64,000 nucleotides of DNA. Origin: Trichopria drosophilae (Eukaryota; Arthropoda; Insecta; Hymenoptera; Diapriidae). The DNA lies in contig CM059582.1 of NCBI GenBank assembly GCA_030407085.1, forward strand, positions 15,605,501 through 15,669,500, given 5' to 3'. A model generated the notes under the pieces. The model saw nothing but the letters and a program-made list of their open reading frames with translations, was not told the DNA's origin and made no database searches. The first letter of the stretch is position 1. Each line of letters opens with the position of its first letter. The position numbers were made by a program, and so were the translations under genes. Positions 33,081-45,200 of the stretch are shown piece after piece.

Positions 33081-34172
33081 TTTCCTAACTTTTTTTTTGT
33101 TTTAAATCGTAAACTAATTTTAAAAAATCGTAAATAAATGTATATAATTTCCACCAATGTGTGAATTGAAATTTATTTTTACTAAAAATGATTCTGCATT
33201 AGCACAAATTATTAGCTTGCATAAAGACTATCATGTGTTAATGTCAAATGTGTCATCTGTCAAAAATGTCATTCATGGACATTTGGATATGTTTATTTGT
33301 AAGTGAAAATGTGAAAATGAATTCATTGTGATAGTAAAGTAACGTTTGAGTAAAATTTGAACTTTTTTAACAACCTTCAACTGTTTAAAACTATTGAATT
33401 TTTGTTATGCTTATAGCATTACAGAAGATCTGTGTTCTATTTAATTAAAAGGAGGAATTAACATAATTAATATTTCACGCATTTTCAATAAATATGACAT
33501 AAATAAAGTTTGTAGAAATTTAAATAATGAATGTATTATATCATATGAAACATTTACTGCCTGCCGATTTTGAAATTCATCGACAATTTATATACGCACT
33601 TTAGGCTATTCAATTCTATTTTTGGTATTTTTCATTTTAAATTAATAAGGGTGAAATGTATTATATAATACATACTGGACCTAAGTTCTTAATTCAGTAC
33701 TTAATGAATTGTAATAGTTAATTTATTTGTAGTTCGATGAAATTACAACAAATAATAAAACAGTAATAAACAATTTTTACATATTTCAGACTTATGTAAA
33801 AGTAACTTTCCTTAAACAAGACTGCTAAATTGAGCACCCGGCAGACATTTTACTGCAATTCCTAATAGGTTAGCAATAGCAGCGAATAGTTTCCAAAAGC
33901 TGGTAAGATATTTAGCTGAAGCGAATAAAGTTAGTACATATGGACAATGTATATATTTTTGGTCAGTACTTAGTTATGGTTGCTGAAATTTAGCAGTTGC
34001 AGTCATAACTTTTTAATTTAATTATCCATTTAAGATAATAAAAATTACTGGCTTATTTAAATTTGAACATTCATATTTTCATCATTTTCAATTTTTAGAA
34101 ATCCTCCGCCATATTTCCAAAACTCTGATCTGGTCAAGTACCCAAAAAATCCTCAAATATGAAAACTCACGG
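33081..34172. other. AT-rich noncoding stretch
   Basis: No gene recognised. Confidence 0.45.
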
Positions 34173-34235
34173 AGGGTGCGTGTCAAAAATCCAACTTTCA
34201 AAAAGCCGACATTTCTAAAAATCAGCACATTTTTT
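34173..34235. mobile_element. Fragment of the GTCGG fold-back family
   Basis: GGGTGCGTGTCAAAAATCC followed by caaaaagccgac matches the arm of the elements at 20441-20664 and 62459-62572. No opposite arm is present. Just downstream, the phrase caattatctgaagtaaatac is shared with about 32977-32997. Confidence 0.45.
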
Positions 34236-36302
34236 ATATCGTCCTATCAATTATCTGAAGTAAATACAAATGTAAATATAAAAGTAAGTATAAAAATAAA
34301 AAATTGTAAAAAAATGTATATTGTGACGATTTTCTAAAACCGTTTTTTGCACTTACTTCGCAAATTCATAAATAAAACTGGTAATTGAGAAAATAGTGGT
34401 TTTTCTTAACAAAACGTTTTTCGAAAACATTTATTTATAAATACATATACATTTTTTTTCGAAACCTAATGTGAACAAAATCTATGAACTAAAATTAGCA
34501 TTTTTCCCCCTCGAATTTAACTAACCTTTTCAAAACATCAGTATGGCGAAAAATGAAACATTTTTTTTGTCAATTATGAACATTATTAAATTCAATTTAG
34601 GATTAATTCAGGATATTTATTAGAGGCTTCTCTAATAGTATAATTGCTCGCGTATCGAGCGAAATAGTAACATACCAAATTTATTATATTCCACTAATAT
34701 ATTTGTGCAGTTTAAATGCCACGATGCACGGTCTTTCGATTATCTATTTAGCCCCTCTTCGTGTGTTACTCACACTACTGCAACCGCTTCTATTATATTG
34801 TTTTATCGGTATATGTCAAATTTATGATTCTAATTTCGAATTTACATTATTATTCTATATAAACGCTATAACGGAAGAAACCTCGGTCTTTTCAAAGTCC
34901 TTTTCAAAGTTACGCAAAATAAACCGCCAATAACGCAAAGATAATTGTACAAACATTATTATTAAATTGTATTAACACCTGATCGATACACAACCATTGT
35001 CCTTAAAATGCAGGCAAAAGGAGTTTTTAGGGTCGCTGGCGAGGAATTTGAGGTTATGTACCGTATATACAGTAGGTATACCGAAACTCAATAAAATGCT
35101 TCAAAATCGTGAGAAAATGGGTGCACGAATTTGGTTGAGGGCGTTCTTCACGAATTTGTGGTTAGATTTGTAAAAAAGGTTTATTTTTTGAAATATTGAC
35201 GTTTTAAAGAGGTTAGGTTGTTTCGGGATAAAACAAAAAAATTTGTCGTTGAAATTAAGAGATTTTGTGCACTTTGAGTTGCGAATAGGCATCGATCCCG
35301 TATTTTTATTGATGCGAAAAAGAATTGTATTCATTTTTATTTAAAACGCGCCATATTTGCTATTGAAGCAAATTAAATTCAATTTTGACCATGCCAATCG
35401 AAAGAGCATACTCGAAAATGGTTACTTTCAAGTCAATATTAATATTATTTCCTGTTGAGAATGAAGTTTGATAATCAACTATAAAATGTGCATCACTCGG
35501 ACTTTTATTGAATTTCATAACTTTGAACTTTATGCATTTGCATCCTGAATCAGTCATAACGAATGTTTGTAATTTTATATCAGTATAGTAGTAAAAATAT
35601 TTGTAATTAGTTCTTTGAGAATCAAAATAAAAAAATGTATAATGTTTCCGAATTTCGGAATATTTTTCTACTTTAACATGGTTAAATGAATGATTATCTT
35701 ATAGTTTAGTATCGCACCAAAACTGAAAGTAACAATGAAAAATCTCAATATAATCTCTGAAATGGTCTGGGATAAAATTTACTGTAAGTATTTATACTTA
35801 CTAACTTTTAATAATTATTAAATTATATTTTCATTCGCTTCAGGTGCGAAAGCAGATCTTAAAATCTTTTATTAAATTAGTCATCGTGATTTAACTTTTT
35901 TAAAATTGTAGCTTAAGATTCTGCATAATATATAATAACATTCATTATTATTTCATTAAATTTAATCACACAATTCTATTTTTTTTTGATAGATTTTGAG
36001 CAGTAAGATTTGTTCTATATGTATTCTGTGGCTTAAAGACGAGATCGTCCTCGAAACTTCATTTCTACTGAACATGGAGATATTTCCAGAAGTTCAACTA
36101 TTAAAGCATTTAAAAACTCTGTGTGATACATTCTGTAAAAGGAATTTTTATTGGCCAAGAATCATTCTTTCTAATGATGAACAACATTTTTTAGGCGATT
36201 CTAAGTCCCCCACTTTTCTGTGTACATACTCGATAGTTTTCAAATGAACGTTTTCCTAATGCATAAAACCGATGGACTTTTTTGTCCTGTAGGAATGTAG
36301 CA
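34236..36302. other. AT-rich noncoding stretch with an isolated MITE-end word
   Basis: At about 35045-35085, tttgaggttatgtac is followed by cagtaggtataccgaaactc, which combines words of CAGTAG-type termini without an inverted partner nearby. Frames at 34703, 35101 and 35360 and an 83-codon frame at 35996-36247 have no family features. Confidence 0.4.
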
Positions 36303-36778
36303 TGTTGCATACGATATTTTTTAATACAATGGGCGTAATTTCTGCCCGAAGATTTCATTGTAGGGCGCAAAATTGAGTTCTACTCCCGGAGTATTAAAAA
36401 TTAAATTAATACACTCAACCTTTTTCAGTGGTAAATTGCCCAAAAGTTCGACTATGTAATATTATTTTATGACGCTGAAGCTAGCAGCAGATTCGCAGCA
36501 GCGGATTCAAGAAAACTGTAAAAAATGGATAATTTCTTATTAAAAATTACTTGCATTTAAACATCTTTAGACAAATTTTATGCAAATAATCAGTTTTTGG
36601 CAATTTTAATGGCTGAAAACCATAGTTTTTTCGAATCCGCTGCTGCGAATCTGCCGCTAGCTTCAGTGTCATTATTATTTTTAATACTCCGGGAGTAAAA
36701 CTCGATTTTGCGCCCTGCAGTGAAATATTGCAAATCTTGCCCAACGCCCGTCGTATTAAAAAATATCGTATGGAACAC
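36303..36778. repeat. Long hairpin: ~160-215 bp inverted arms around a ~100-bp loop
   Basis: The left arm 36303-36518 and right arm 36621-36778 are inverted copies. Matching blocks, outside to inside, are gcatacgatattttttaata, ggcgcaaaat plus ctcccggagtattaaaaat, and gacgctgaagctagc plus agattcgcagcagcggattc. Identity is high by eye except for an extra segment of about 55 bp in the left arm. The two minus-strand frames of 80-87 codons lie on the right arm and are not supported. It is probably a fold-back transposon; an RNA copy would form a long duplex. Confidence 0.75.
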
Positions 36779-39119
36779 GGGCGAAATATCGATCTCCGAC
36801 GAGTGTACATGGTACTTTTTTCTAAGACACATAAAAATCCATTTAACGTTGTAAATCTTACAATTTCAATGGTAAATTTGAAAACAAAATTATGTTAAAT
36901 TTTACTATTCTAAAGTAGGAAAGTACACACGCGCGCAACCTACTCTTGCAAATAGGACCATTTACAATTTAAGATAGTATATTTTACTAGTTTTTATATG
37001 AAAGTGCTACCAATTTTGTCCACGTGATAGATAAACTTACCGGGAAAATACACCGGAATAGAGACAAATTAAAGGACTTCATAAGTGACTTGGATTTTAT
37101 AAGTTTCCAACAATTACGAGCACAATTACTAAGAAATAGTGAAACACGACTAATTTATTAAAAATTTACTCATGGAAGTGATGCTTTCAGTAATCTAGGA
37201 GTAACAAATAATATGCAACTAATAAAATAATACTATTTTAGCTTTTTTAAGTTTTATTTTATTATTTTTTTTTATATTTATATTTACTATTTTATTAGCA
37301 AAACTAATTAACTAGTTTTACTGTGTTCAAAAATAGATTGGTAAACATTGAAAACAACAAATATTTAGGCTTGGCATATTCCAATCGCAAAAATTTCCAA
37401 AAACAACAATTAAAAAAAATTATGGGTTTGTACTTTCTTTAATTAAATTGCACTACTTTTCTTATCATATAATATTAATTATTGCTTATAATAATCTTTT
37501 TCAAGTTACTAGATTTATTAATTTTTAATCTATTTGGTACGCAGTCTTTAATAAATTAGTAAAATATTAAACAGAAATAAAACATTCTCTAGTATCAAAG
37601 AAGCGAAGAGATTAAAGTATTATATATTGGTTATAGCTAACATTAATTTTTTTTCTCTCGATAGTAGTAATTAATTTCCGGTAGCAAATATAGTTGATGA
37701 TATAGGTGAATGTGCATCGATACCGCAAAGTGTAGAAATAACGGCAGATATAAATTACTAATAATACACTGAACACCTAAACTACATTCCATTAAACTGT
37801 ATTACGAAACTTTTTTTGTAGATTTTTTTTCTTCTGTCCATCTGATTTGTTTCGTCAATATAATAATAATGTAGACTTTATTCAGTACCAAAAATATAAT
37901 CCCGAAAAGCGAATCGCAGCAGAAAGCTGGTTTATGGCCCGTCCCTAATTATTTTACAAATTTTCAACAAATTTGTTCAGGAAGGAATAAAAGATTGTAA
38001 ATAACTTAATATCGATTTAGGAGTCTACTGTTAAAAAGCAGCTGATGGTACCCGCGTCATGTTGATGCAAACATACGGTGCTTGATGGAATTTTAAGCGG
38101 ATTACGTATTTTACACGTAAGGCGATTTGTTTGGGAGGTGGAGTAGTTTTAATTTATGTAACAAAATTTATAAAAACATAAATTGAAATAAAGAAATGAA
38201 CATTATAAATTTAAAATTTAAATTAAATTTAATTCAACATGGAAAAAACATCAAGAGTTGGTTTAAATGTCTACAAAATTAGCTAAAAATTATCAATAAC
38301 GAAACATTTTAGTAGAATCAGTGTGTCATTGTGACAGTTACGAACTGACTATTGAATAACATAAAATATATATGTTTTTTGGTAATTTATTTGATCCGGG
38401 ATTTTAATTTTCATAATAAAGTGAATATTTGATCATGAAAAAGTTAGCATAATTGGCATGGGATGTCTTTTAATTAAAGTTATTATTTTATTTTATAAAA
38501 TAGGTTGGTAGTCTTATTTTATTAGTGGGATTAATTACTACATCGGTAAGATCTACATGATACTCATTATACGAAGTCAAAGTTGACACATAAAAAGTGC
38601 TCTCGAAAACATTCGTAAAAAACATTACCTGTATGCCTGTCTTCGTGTAATAAGGAAAGTAGTAAACATATTTATTTAAAAAGTGATTAATAGTATCATC
38701 GAAAGCTGACATATGAAAAACCGCTATTAAAAGTAGATATTCCATTAACCCATTAATTCCAAGGTTTTTTTTGTTGATTTTACAACAAGGAAAAAATTAA
38801 TATAAACTAGAAGGTTACCTCTTCTACCATTTCCGAGTGATCAAAATTAGCAATAAATAGCTTTAGAAAACATGATGGATTGCATAAAATCACGTCAGTT
38901 TGATATGAATTTTATTGAGAATGATAATGAGAAAGTAACGGAAATTATTCGGCATTTCAAGTAAACATTCACAAAATTGCGCGACACTGTTAGAGCATTT
39001 CCGTGTTTTGTCTAAAAAGAAAACAGAAATAACCATTAAGGATCTGTTGATATCTCGGACTTCTGCACCGATCGAAATGTAACTATGTTTTTTGAAAATC
39101 TGTGATCAGTACTACGATA
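36779..39119. other. AT-rich noncoding stretch
   Basis: No supported gene. An 85-codon minus-strand frame at 38488-38745 contains an internal donor-like CAG|gtaatg after 36 codons, but neither its motif content nor an upstream acceptor was established. Confidence 0.4.
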
Positions 39120-40320
39120 TTTTTAAAATTCTAAAATGGCGGATAATATGGCTGACAAAAATTCACATACATAATACACCATACTGTTTTCGCCTTTTTA
39201 TGTTTTTAATATATTGCACTAATCAGCGATTAAAACATGCCCGTATCATTTCTTCCAGTAATTAGATCATAAGTAAATTATCCGCTATCATTTGTTTTTT
39301 TCATTATAGTCTTATGTTGTAGGTTTTCTTTTTGGGAGGTTAAATACAATTTATTCTTTATTTTTTTATACTTTAGTTCATCATCAGATCATTATTCCTA
39401 AAAAGATTTATTGAAATATATTGCAAAGTAGACATATTTCGAATGAAATGTGAAAAAGCTCCCCGAACACCAATTTTGTTGAAAAATAGGGAAAGAGAGC
39501 TTTTCCTACTCCGTAAAAACTCCTCTAACACCTTCCATTTGTGTTTTAATTTTGATCATTATGAATTTGCCACCTCTCATGTCCAAAAAAGGCTAAAAAT
39601 CTGTGCTATTATAGTGCCATTATGACTGGTGAAATACTCCAGACACTAATAATGAGTTTATGTTTGTAATGAAAATAAAAAATGATGATTTCTAGTGCTG
39701 GAGTTGTATTTTTTTTTTGTTAGCATTAACTGATTTTTTAATACAGCGATAAGATAAAACAACCATATATTTTTAATTTTTATTTTAAAAAATCTTAAAT
39801 TTTTTTACGAAATACCGTTCAGTCACGTTCAAACCATTGATTGTGTTAAATAATGGGTCATATTTTTTGGTATAACATTCATAACCTCAAAATTCAAAAT
39901 GGTGGATTTATAACGGTGATTTTAATTGAGAAAATGAAAATATCGGACTTACGTTTTTCGTTTGTAAAGTGGCTAAAAATAATGACTACCTTTTTAATTA
40001 CAAGTCAATGATTGCAATATCGAAGTTAAAAATGGCGGCTAAAATACACGCTGGACGCATCTCGACAAATGCATTTGTTTCGGATAAAAACGCATACTAG
40101 TGAACATTTATTTGTGAGTAGGTATGTTTATTTTTCCGAGGAAAAATGATTACGAATCTGAGGTTATTTTAAAATTCAAAATGGCGGCTGTAATATGGTG
40201 AATATAGGTCGACAAATTCATTGGTTTTGGATAAAACCGCATATCACTGAATACGTAAATCTTTCTTTCCGGCAATGTATACGAATTTGTTTAAAATTCA
40301 AAATGGCGGTAGAAATTTCG
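39120..40320. repeat. Second array of AAAATGGCGG motifs
   Basis: Copies of TTCAAAATGGCGG or close variants lie at about 39132, 39893, 40027, 40177 and 40297. Several share a longer frame with the 17.5-18.0 kb copies: motif, then an ATATGG word, then a phrase on acgcatctcgacaaatgcat and 'ggataaaaacgcata'. The spacing of the last three is about 120-150 bp. This points to an old tandem or dispersed repeat carrying the motif. Confidence 0.5.
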
Positions 40321-41194
40321 TATACAATGTCTAAGACGTCTGAATGGAAACGCAAAAAGATGCGAAATTGAGTGTTAACACATATTTTCTCACACTCGAA
40401 GCGCAAAATGCGATTTTGCTCCCTATATTGCAGAGGAAAAACAGCATTTCCCTACCCTTAGGGAGTCAAATGATTATATTTATATATATCAAATTTTTTA
40501 TCACACTGAATGTTTTATCACCATTTAACCATTTTTTAAAACTAAAAATATTAAATACTAAATATTTAATACTAAATATTTTTTAATACTAAAAAATATT
40601 TCTATAATTTTGTCCATTTTAGTACTTGACTCGAAATACATGAATGCGACTACCTAGTACTTATACAATATAAGTAATGACGAAAGTATGGCTTTTTTTC
40701 TAATTTTGTGTATTTATAGCTTTTTGATAATAAATAATCTACAGTAGGATAACGTTAATTGTTGACAAATGGTTTTGTCAAACACCCAAGAAGCAAGTGC
40801 AAATTTTTCAAAACTTTTTAAGACATTTTTAGAATTTTTTTATTTGGCATCTTTTGAAAAATTCGAAAGTAGTTAAAAAAAAGTTTTGGGTCGTTTTGGA
40901 CACATTTTTTTTATAACATTTTTCGAGTTATTCTACACGAATTAAAAATTCCTTAAAGTCTATACTGTAATTTTCGATTCGCTTTATGGTGCCGAATAAA
41001 AAACAGATTACCAAAATCGAATCAAAATCACCATTGGTCAGATCTAGAAAGGACCTGAATGACATCTTGATTTTGAGACAATTCAGGACCAAAGTTGGGC
41101 GAATTTAGGACCGAAAATTGATCTTGATCAAATTAAGAATTTATCATTTTTTGATTGCGTTAAAAAAGCAATAAACAAGTAAAAAATTTGATAT
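40321..41194. other. AT-rich noncoding stretch
   Basis: Short repeats of taaatactaaatattt occur at about 40552-40592. No gene recognised. Confidence 0.45.
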
Positions 41195-41258
41195 AAGGGG
41201 GAATAGAACCCCAGACAGCTTGGCAAAAATCCGCCCCCATAGCCACTCGGCCACGATT
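41195..41258 (-). pseudogene. tRNA-Ser/Leu-like module with intact A box
   Basis: The minus strand starts GTGGCCGAGTGGCTATGG, with a perfect A box (TGGCCGAGTGG) characteristic of class II (Ser/Leu-type) tRNAs. It ends with a B-box-like GGGGTTCTATTCCCC in which the arms of the T stem pair and one B-box base differs (GGTTCTATTCC). The variable arm expected for tRNA-Ser or Leu is short. A functional tRNA is unlikely but not excluded. Confidence 0.5.
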
Positions 41259-41939
41259 TTTGTTGATGTCAGTTGCAAAGATAATTAGTACGTCGATCCA
41301 TGCGTCGATGTAAAAATATTTTACATTTTAATATTCGATAAAGGAGGCCTAGAAAAAATTGATACAAAAAAGTCTGTTTTTTAAATTAACCTATACCGGA
41401 TCCAGGTGGGTCATGACGACACGAACAAAAGAAGCACATTCCTTAATTTTTCGGTAGGTACTCTATTGCTAATTAACATCAATATTGTAATTTATTAAAT
41501 TTTTTGATTGATATCTCAAGATGAAAGGTACAAGATGTTTTATGAATTTTTAATGTATTTTAACACCCTTATAAAGTGATCTGATCAAATGGACCCATGT
41601 GTATCCGCAATTTAGGTTAAAAAAACATGGATCCGATAAGGGTTAAATCATTATATATTTAGGGATTTTTATATAAAATACTCATGAATATGAACATTGA
41701 TAAAATTCAATTATTTCCGCGACCAGTATAACCAGAATATAAATGAAGAATATTCAGAAGAGTTTTGCAGATTTTGCGGGCAAATAGTCGAAATCTTGTT
41801 TTACAAGGGGGGTCTTTGGGATGGAAGAGATGAAAGGTCAATAATAGGGTGAGGGAATTGGAAAGGACGATTCTAGAGAACAGGAATAGAAATGCATTAT
41901 AACAATCATGAACAAAAAAGGGTTGCTGTTGGAAAAGCA
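41259..41939. other. Noncoding stretch leading into a GC-rich island
   Basis: AT-rich up to about 41720, then purine-rich. The 117- and 79-codon minus-strand frames from 41707 to 42077 cover the GC-rich island in overlapping frames and have no family features. Confidence 0.4.
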
Positions 41940-42135
41940 GGAATGAAAGGCGAAAGGCCAGTACAAAAGGATAACACATGACAGGCACCCGATTGCCAGC
42001 CGCGTGGGGGCGCCGGGGTGCAAGGAGGGGAATTCTGCGCCGCGACGCCGGTCGACGCAACGATCACTGCTAGTCACAATTTAGTACCCAACCTAGTCGC
42101 ACCTTTTGCGCTCATCATCCGGATGACGTATTGTG
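41940..42135. promoter_or_regulatory. GC-rich island with a CTCF-like word, possible promoter
   Basis: The most GC-rich patch in the right half of the window. It contains CCGCGTGGGGGCGCC at 42000-42014, close to the CCGCGNGGNGGC core recognised by CTCF, followed by gcgccgcgacgccggtcgac and a ccggatgacgt word. A candidate first exon begins 450 bp downstream at 42588, so a promoter is plausible. No TATA box is evident. Confidence 0.4.
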
Positions 42136-42587
42136 CAACCTCATTTTTTCTACTCAACTGAGTACAAATTTTGAAAAAAAAAATGTTGACTTTAAGGGGC
42201 TGCTGTCCCACTAAACCCTCAACATTATTGTTAAATTTTTGTCGAAATTGCGAGGTGTTCACATAGAATTTAGAAAAAAAAAATTTCGTTAAAAAGTAGC
42301 AGCTGATTCTGTGCAGTGAATTGAAAAGTCTACTTTATCAGCTGTGTTTGATTAAGATTTATGTTGATACGTGACGTGATTGAAGGCTTCGAATGCCAAC
42401 GTTTGTGTTTCTTTTTAACGTATGGAACAAAACCATACTGAATGAAATATTGAAATCGTACGATTAGTTATAAAAAAGTGATAAAGTTCAAAATTAATCG
42501 TTGGTGATAACGCGAGTGTATGTGTCAGTTACTTGTTGGATATCAGCTGTTGCAAATGTCAGTTGCTAATTATTTCGATGTTTAATC

Positions 42588-42641
42588 ATGTCGAATGGTT
42601 TTTTGGTATTTGCATTTTTTCAGATGATTTTCTACTTAAAA
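42588..42641 (+). CDS. Candidate first coding exon with hydrophobic leader
   Basis: ATG at 42588 opens MSNGFLVFAFFQMIFYLK, ending in phase 0 at a donor AAA|gtgagt that fits the splice consensus well. The hydrophobic stretch could be a signal peptide or membrane segment. It lies downstream of the GC-rich island at 41940-42135, and the intervening 450 bp is less AT-biased than most of the window. If unspliced, the frame stays open only to a stop at 42711. No partner exon was found. Confidence 0.3.
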
Positions 42642-44476
42642 GTGAGTACAGAAATCGGGGAATTATTCTCATTCGAACGAATTTTAATTGATATCGCGAA
42701 TGATAAGGCATAAATCATGACGCAGGTGACGAATATTGAAGACTATTTCCTTATTTGAACAGCACAAGTTGGATTTTTTAAGACAATATTTACGAGTCGA
42801 GTTATCATTGTAATCCACGAAATGTCATTGGGTTTTTATTAAATGTGTTTAAAGTATCATTAAAATTTCCCGAACGGTATTTAAATTGTATTAATTTTTT
42901 GTATATTTTTCACCGTAAAAAATTACGTTCAGAACTCACCGAAAAGAAGGAAAAGTATTTTTTGTGCACATAAACGCTGTTACTACTTAAGTAGTTATAC
43001 TGGCAAGTATTTTTGTTGTACTAACTAAATACACAAAATAACTGACACAAGTCATGCAGTATTATGTATTTTATTTGTGTTAACAACAAAACTTTTAGAT
43101 TACTCACGTCGATTAATGCAATTTATTATTTGTATTTTTTAAGATTAATCAATAATTATGAGTTTGATTTTGTACATTGGTATCTTTACACAATAATAGC
43201 GCAAATTTCATCATAGTAACACGACTAAAATACGCTGTTTTTTATTTACTTATCTGTTTACGCCTACAAAATGATGACAATAAAAGTGGAACGTAAATAT
43301 TAAGTTTATTTATTTTATAATTTATGTCACCGTATTATACATGCTCGAATTAATGGTTAGTGTTTGGTTTAACTTTAAGGAAACTACCGTGAAATTGCCT
43401 GTAAGCATTAAAACAAATCAGACAATCTTTTTTGGAATGAAATGGTATAGCGTGTATAAAGTACGTGTATAGGGGAATCAAGGGAAAGAGACGACTCGTA
43501 TGGAAAATGAAGGCTAATTTCAATCAGGGTGGGATTTCAAGTAATTAATGGAAGGTATTTCCGTTTTGATGTATGAATTTTATGGTAATGAAAGTTGAAT
43601 GATAGTATGTCATTTATTTGCTATTAATCATTTTAATCACTTGTCTCAATTACGAAATTGATTTAAGGGGAAAGGACATTACCGGTGGCGTTTACCAACA
43701 AATTTTTAAGACACTTAAGTTGATCCAAAAAATGAAAAAAAGGTTAATACATGAAGAAAGGTGTAAACAACTGTAAGAGAGATTATTGTTTATTTTAACC
43801 ATTAATTCTTCCTTTAGAAAATTGTTTATTATCACATCTAAGGCGTTTATGCACGTAAAATCATATTGTATTAGGTTGGGTATCAGAAAAATAATTCAAT
43901 GACTTATTGAGTACCGTGATGTGGTTTATTTAAATAATATTTTGTCATATTCGAAGATATATAAAAAGGTTTTGGACCTTTTTATATAATTTTAGTTAAG
44001 AATTTATTCTAAATTTGAACCAGACCGTCCATTCGTAGAGAGTTTAGAGTATACTAAATAAAAACGTTTTTTTTTTATTTTCAAAATCTTCGTTGTCCGC
44101 ACTTAAGGGTTTAAGTGTACCCATTTTTGTTTGAGGATGAGAAAAGTTTTTAAAAATTGAAATTTTGTGATATTTTATTCAACTAAAAAAAATGTATTTT
44201 TAGTGTACTTTTGTTTAAAAACATTTTTAAGTAGTTATCATTTATTTTATCATTTAAAATCACGGAACAAAGTTCGTAATCAATTTTAGAGCATTTTTCT
44301 TAATTAGTATCGTTTTCTTATTTAAGTAGTATGAGAAATATTTGTTTAAAACTATTAGATGCAGTAAAATTACAAAAATATTTTATTATAATTCCACAAT
44401 GATATCCTGCAATTTTATAGCAGATATTTCTTACTGTACGCTCTCAGTTTATTAGGAAGCGATAGTTGGGGCAATG
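42642..44476. other. AT-rich noncoding stretch
   Basis: No gene recognised. It may be intron if the exon at 42588 is real. Confidence 0.45.
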
Positions 44477-44625
44477 AAAATTGAACCACTCTAGTACAAG
44501 AGTTAATTTTCACCCTTAAAGAGTGAAGTCACTCTGCATGAAGTGAAAATTAACACTACACGGAGTGAAAGATTGACTTATTGTTCATTCCATAAAAAGT
44601 CAATTTTGGTTTCAAGAAATTTAGA
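44477..44625. mobile_element. Family C MITE, copy 2 (diverged)
   Basis: Shares gaaaattgaaccactct with the left arm of the 25323-25516 copy and tcaattttggtttc plus aatttagagag with its right side, with internal GAGTGAAG words in both orientations. Confidence 0.5.
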
Positions 44626-44699
44626 GAGTTTTTAGCACATTGCAGTAAGAGGTGATTTAAAACGTTATCGAGATTTCTTATCATCAATCAGCATACACA

Positions 44700-45200
44700 T
44701 TTTTTGTCGCAGATCCAATATGGCGGACGTCCCTTAAATTTCGTTCTCATGCATTATTGTATTTGTTATTACTATTTTTTGGGTTTGGTTTCGTGGTTAT
44801 TTCTAGCTTGTTTAGAAAATGTAAAAATTTTATGTGATATTATCTACGACACATTCTGCGGAATAGACGATATTTTAGTTACTCCAACTTCAATTATAAT
44901 AATGCATATCTTTTAATCATTATCAAGATTAAATGCGTGTCCAAAAACGTGGAATGTTTAGCTTTTTCATATTTTCATTTTTAGGATGTTTTCAAACATC
45001 ACTACTAAATAAAAAAATGAAAAAGATTAGGATGGAACCTACTAATTTTAATATTTTTTTTTATTTGCTCTTGATTCCCGGGGTCAAAATAACAAATCCT
45101 GGGAAATTGACAATGGCGAATCCAATATGGCTGACCGAAATTTGAAAAAAATGTGATTAATAATGAAAGTCATATTGGTTCCGCCATTTTGAATTTCCAA
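44700..45200. repeat. Third group of ATGGCGG motifs
   Basis: Words AATATGGCGGAC (about 44716), CAATGGCGAATCC followed by AATATGGCTGACC (about 45112-45136) and CCGCCATTTTGAATTTCC (about 45181) belong to the same motif family as 14.9-18.2 and 39.1-40.3 kb. Two 70-codon frames here carry no recognised domain. Confidence 0.4.

Noticed and set aside
36547..36832. 80- and 87-codon minus-strand frames
   Set aside because: They lie on the right arm and loop of a long inverted repeat.
38488..38745. 85-codon minus-strand frame with an internal donor-like site
   Set aside because: No recognised motif, no acceptor or partner exon; left as chance.
41707..42077. 117- and 79-codon minus-strand frames over a GC-rich island
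   Set aside because: Overlapping frames without domains; explained by low stop-codon frequency in GC-rich sequence.
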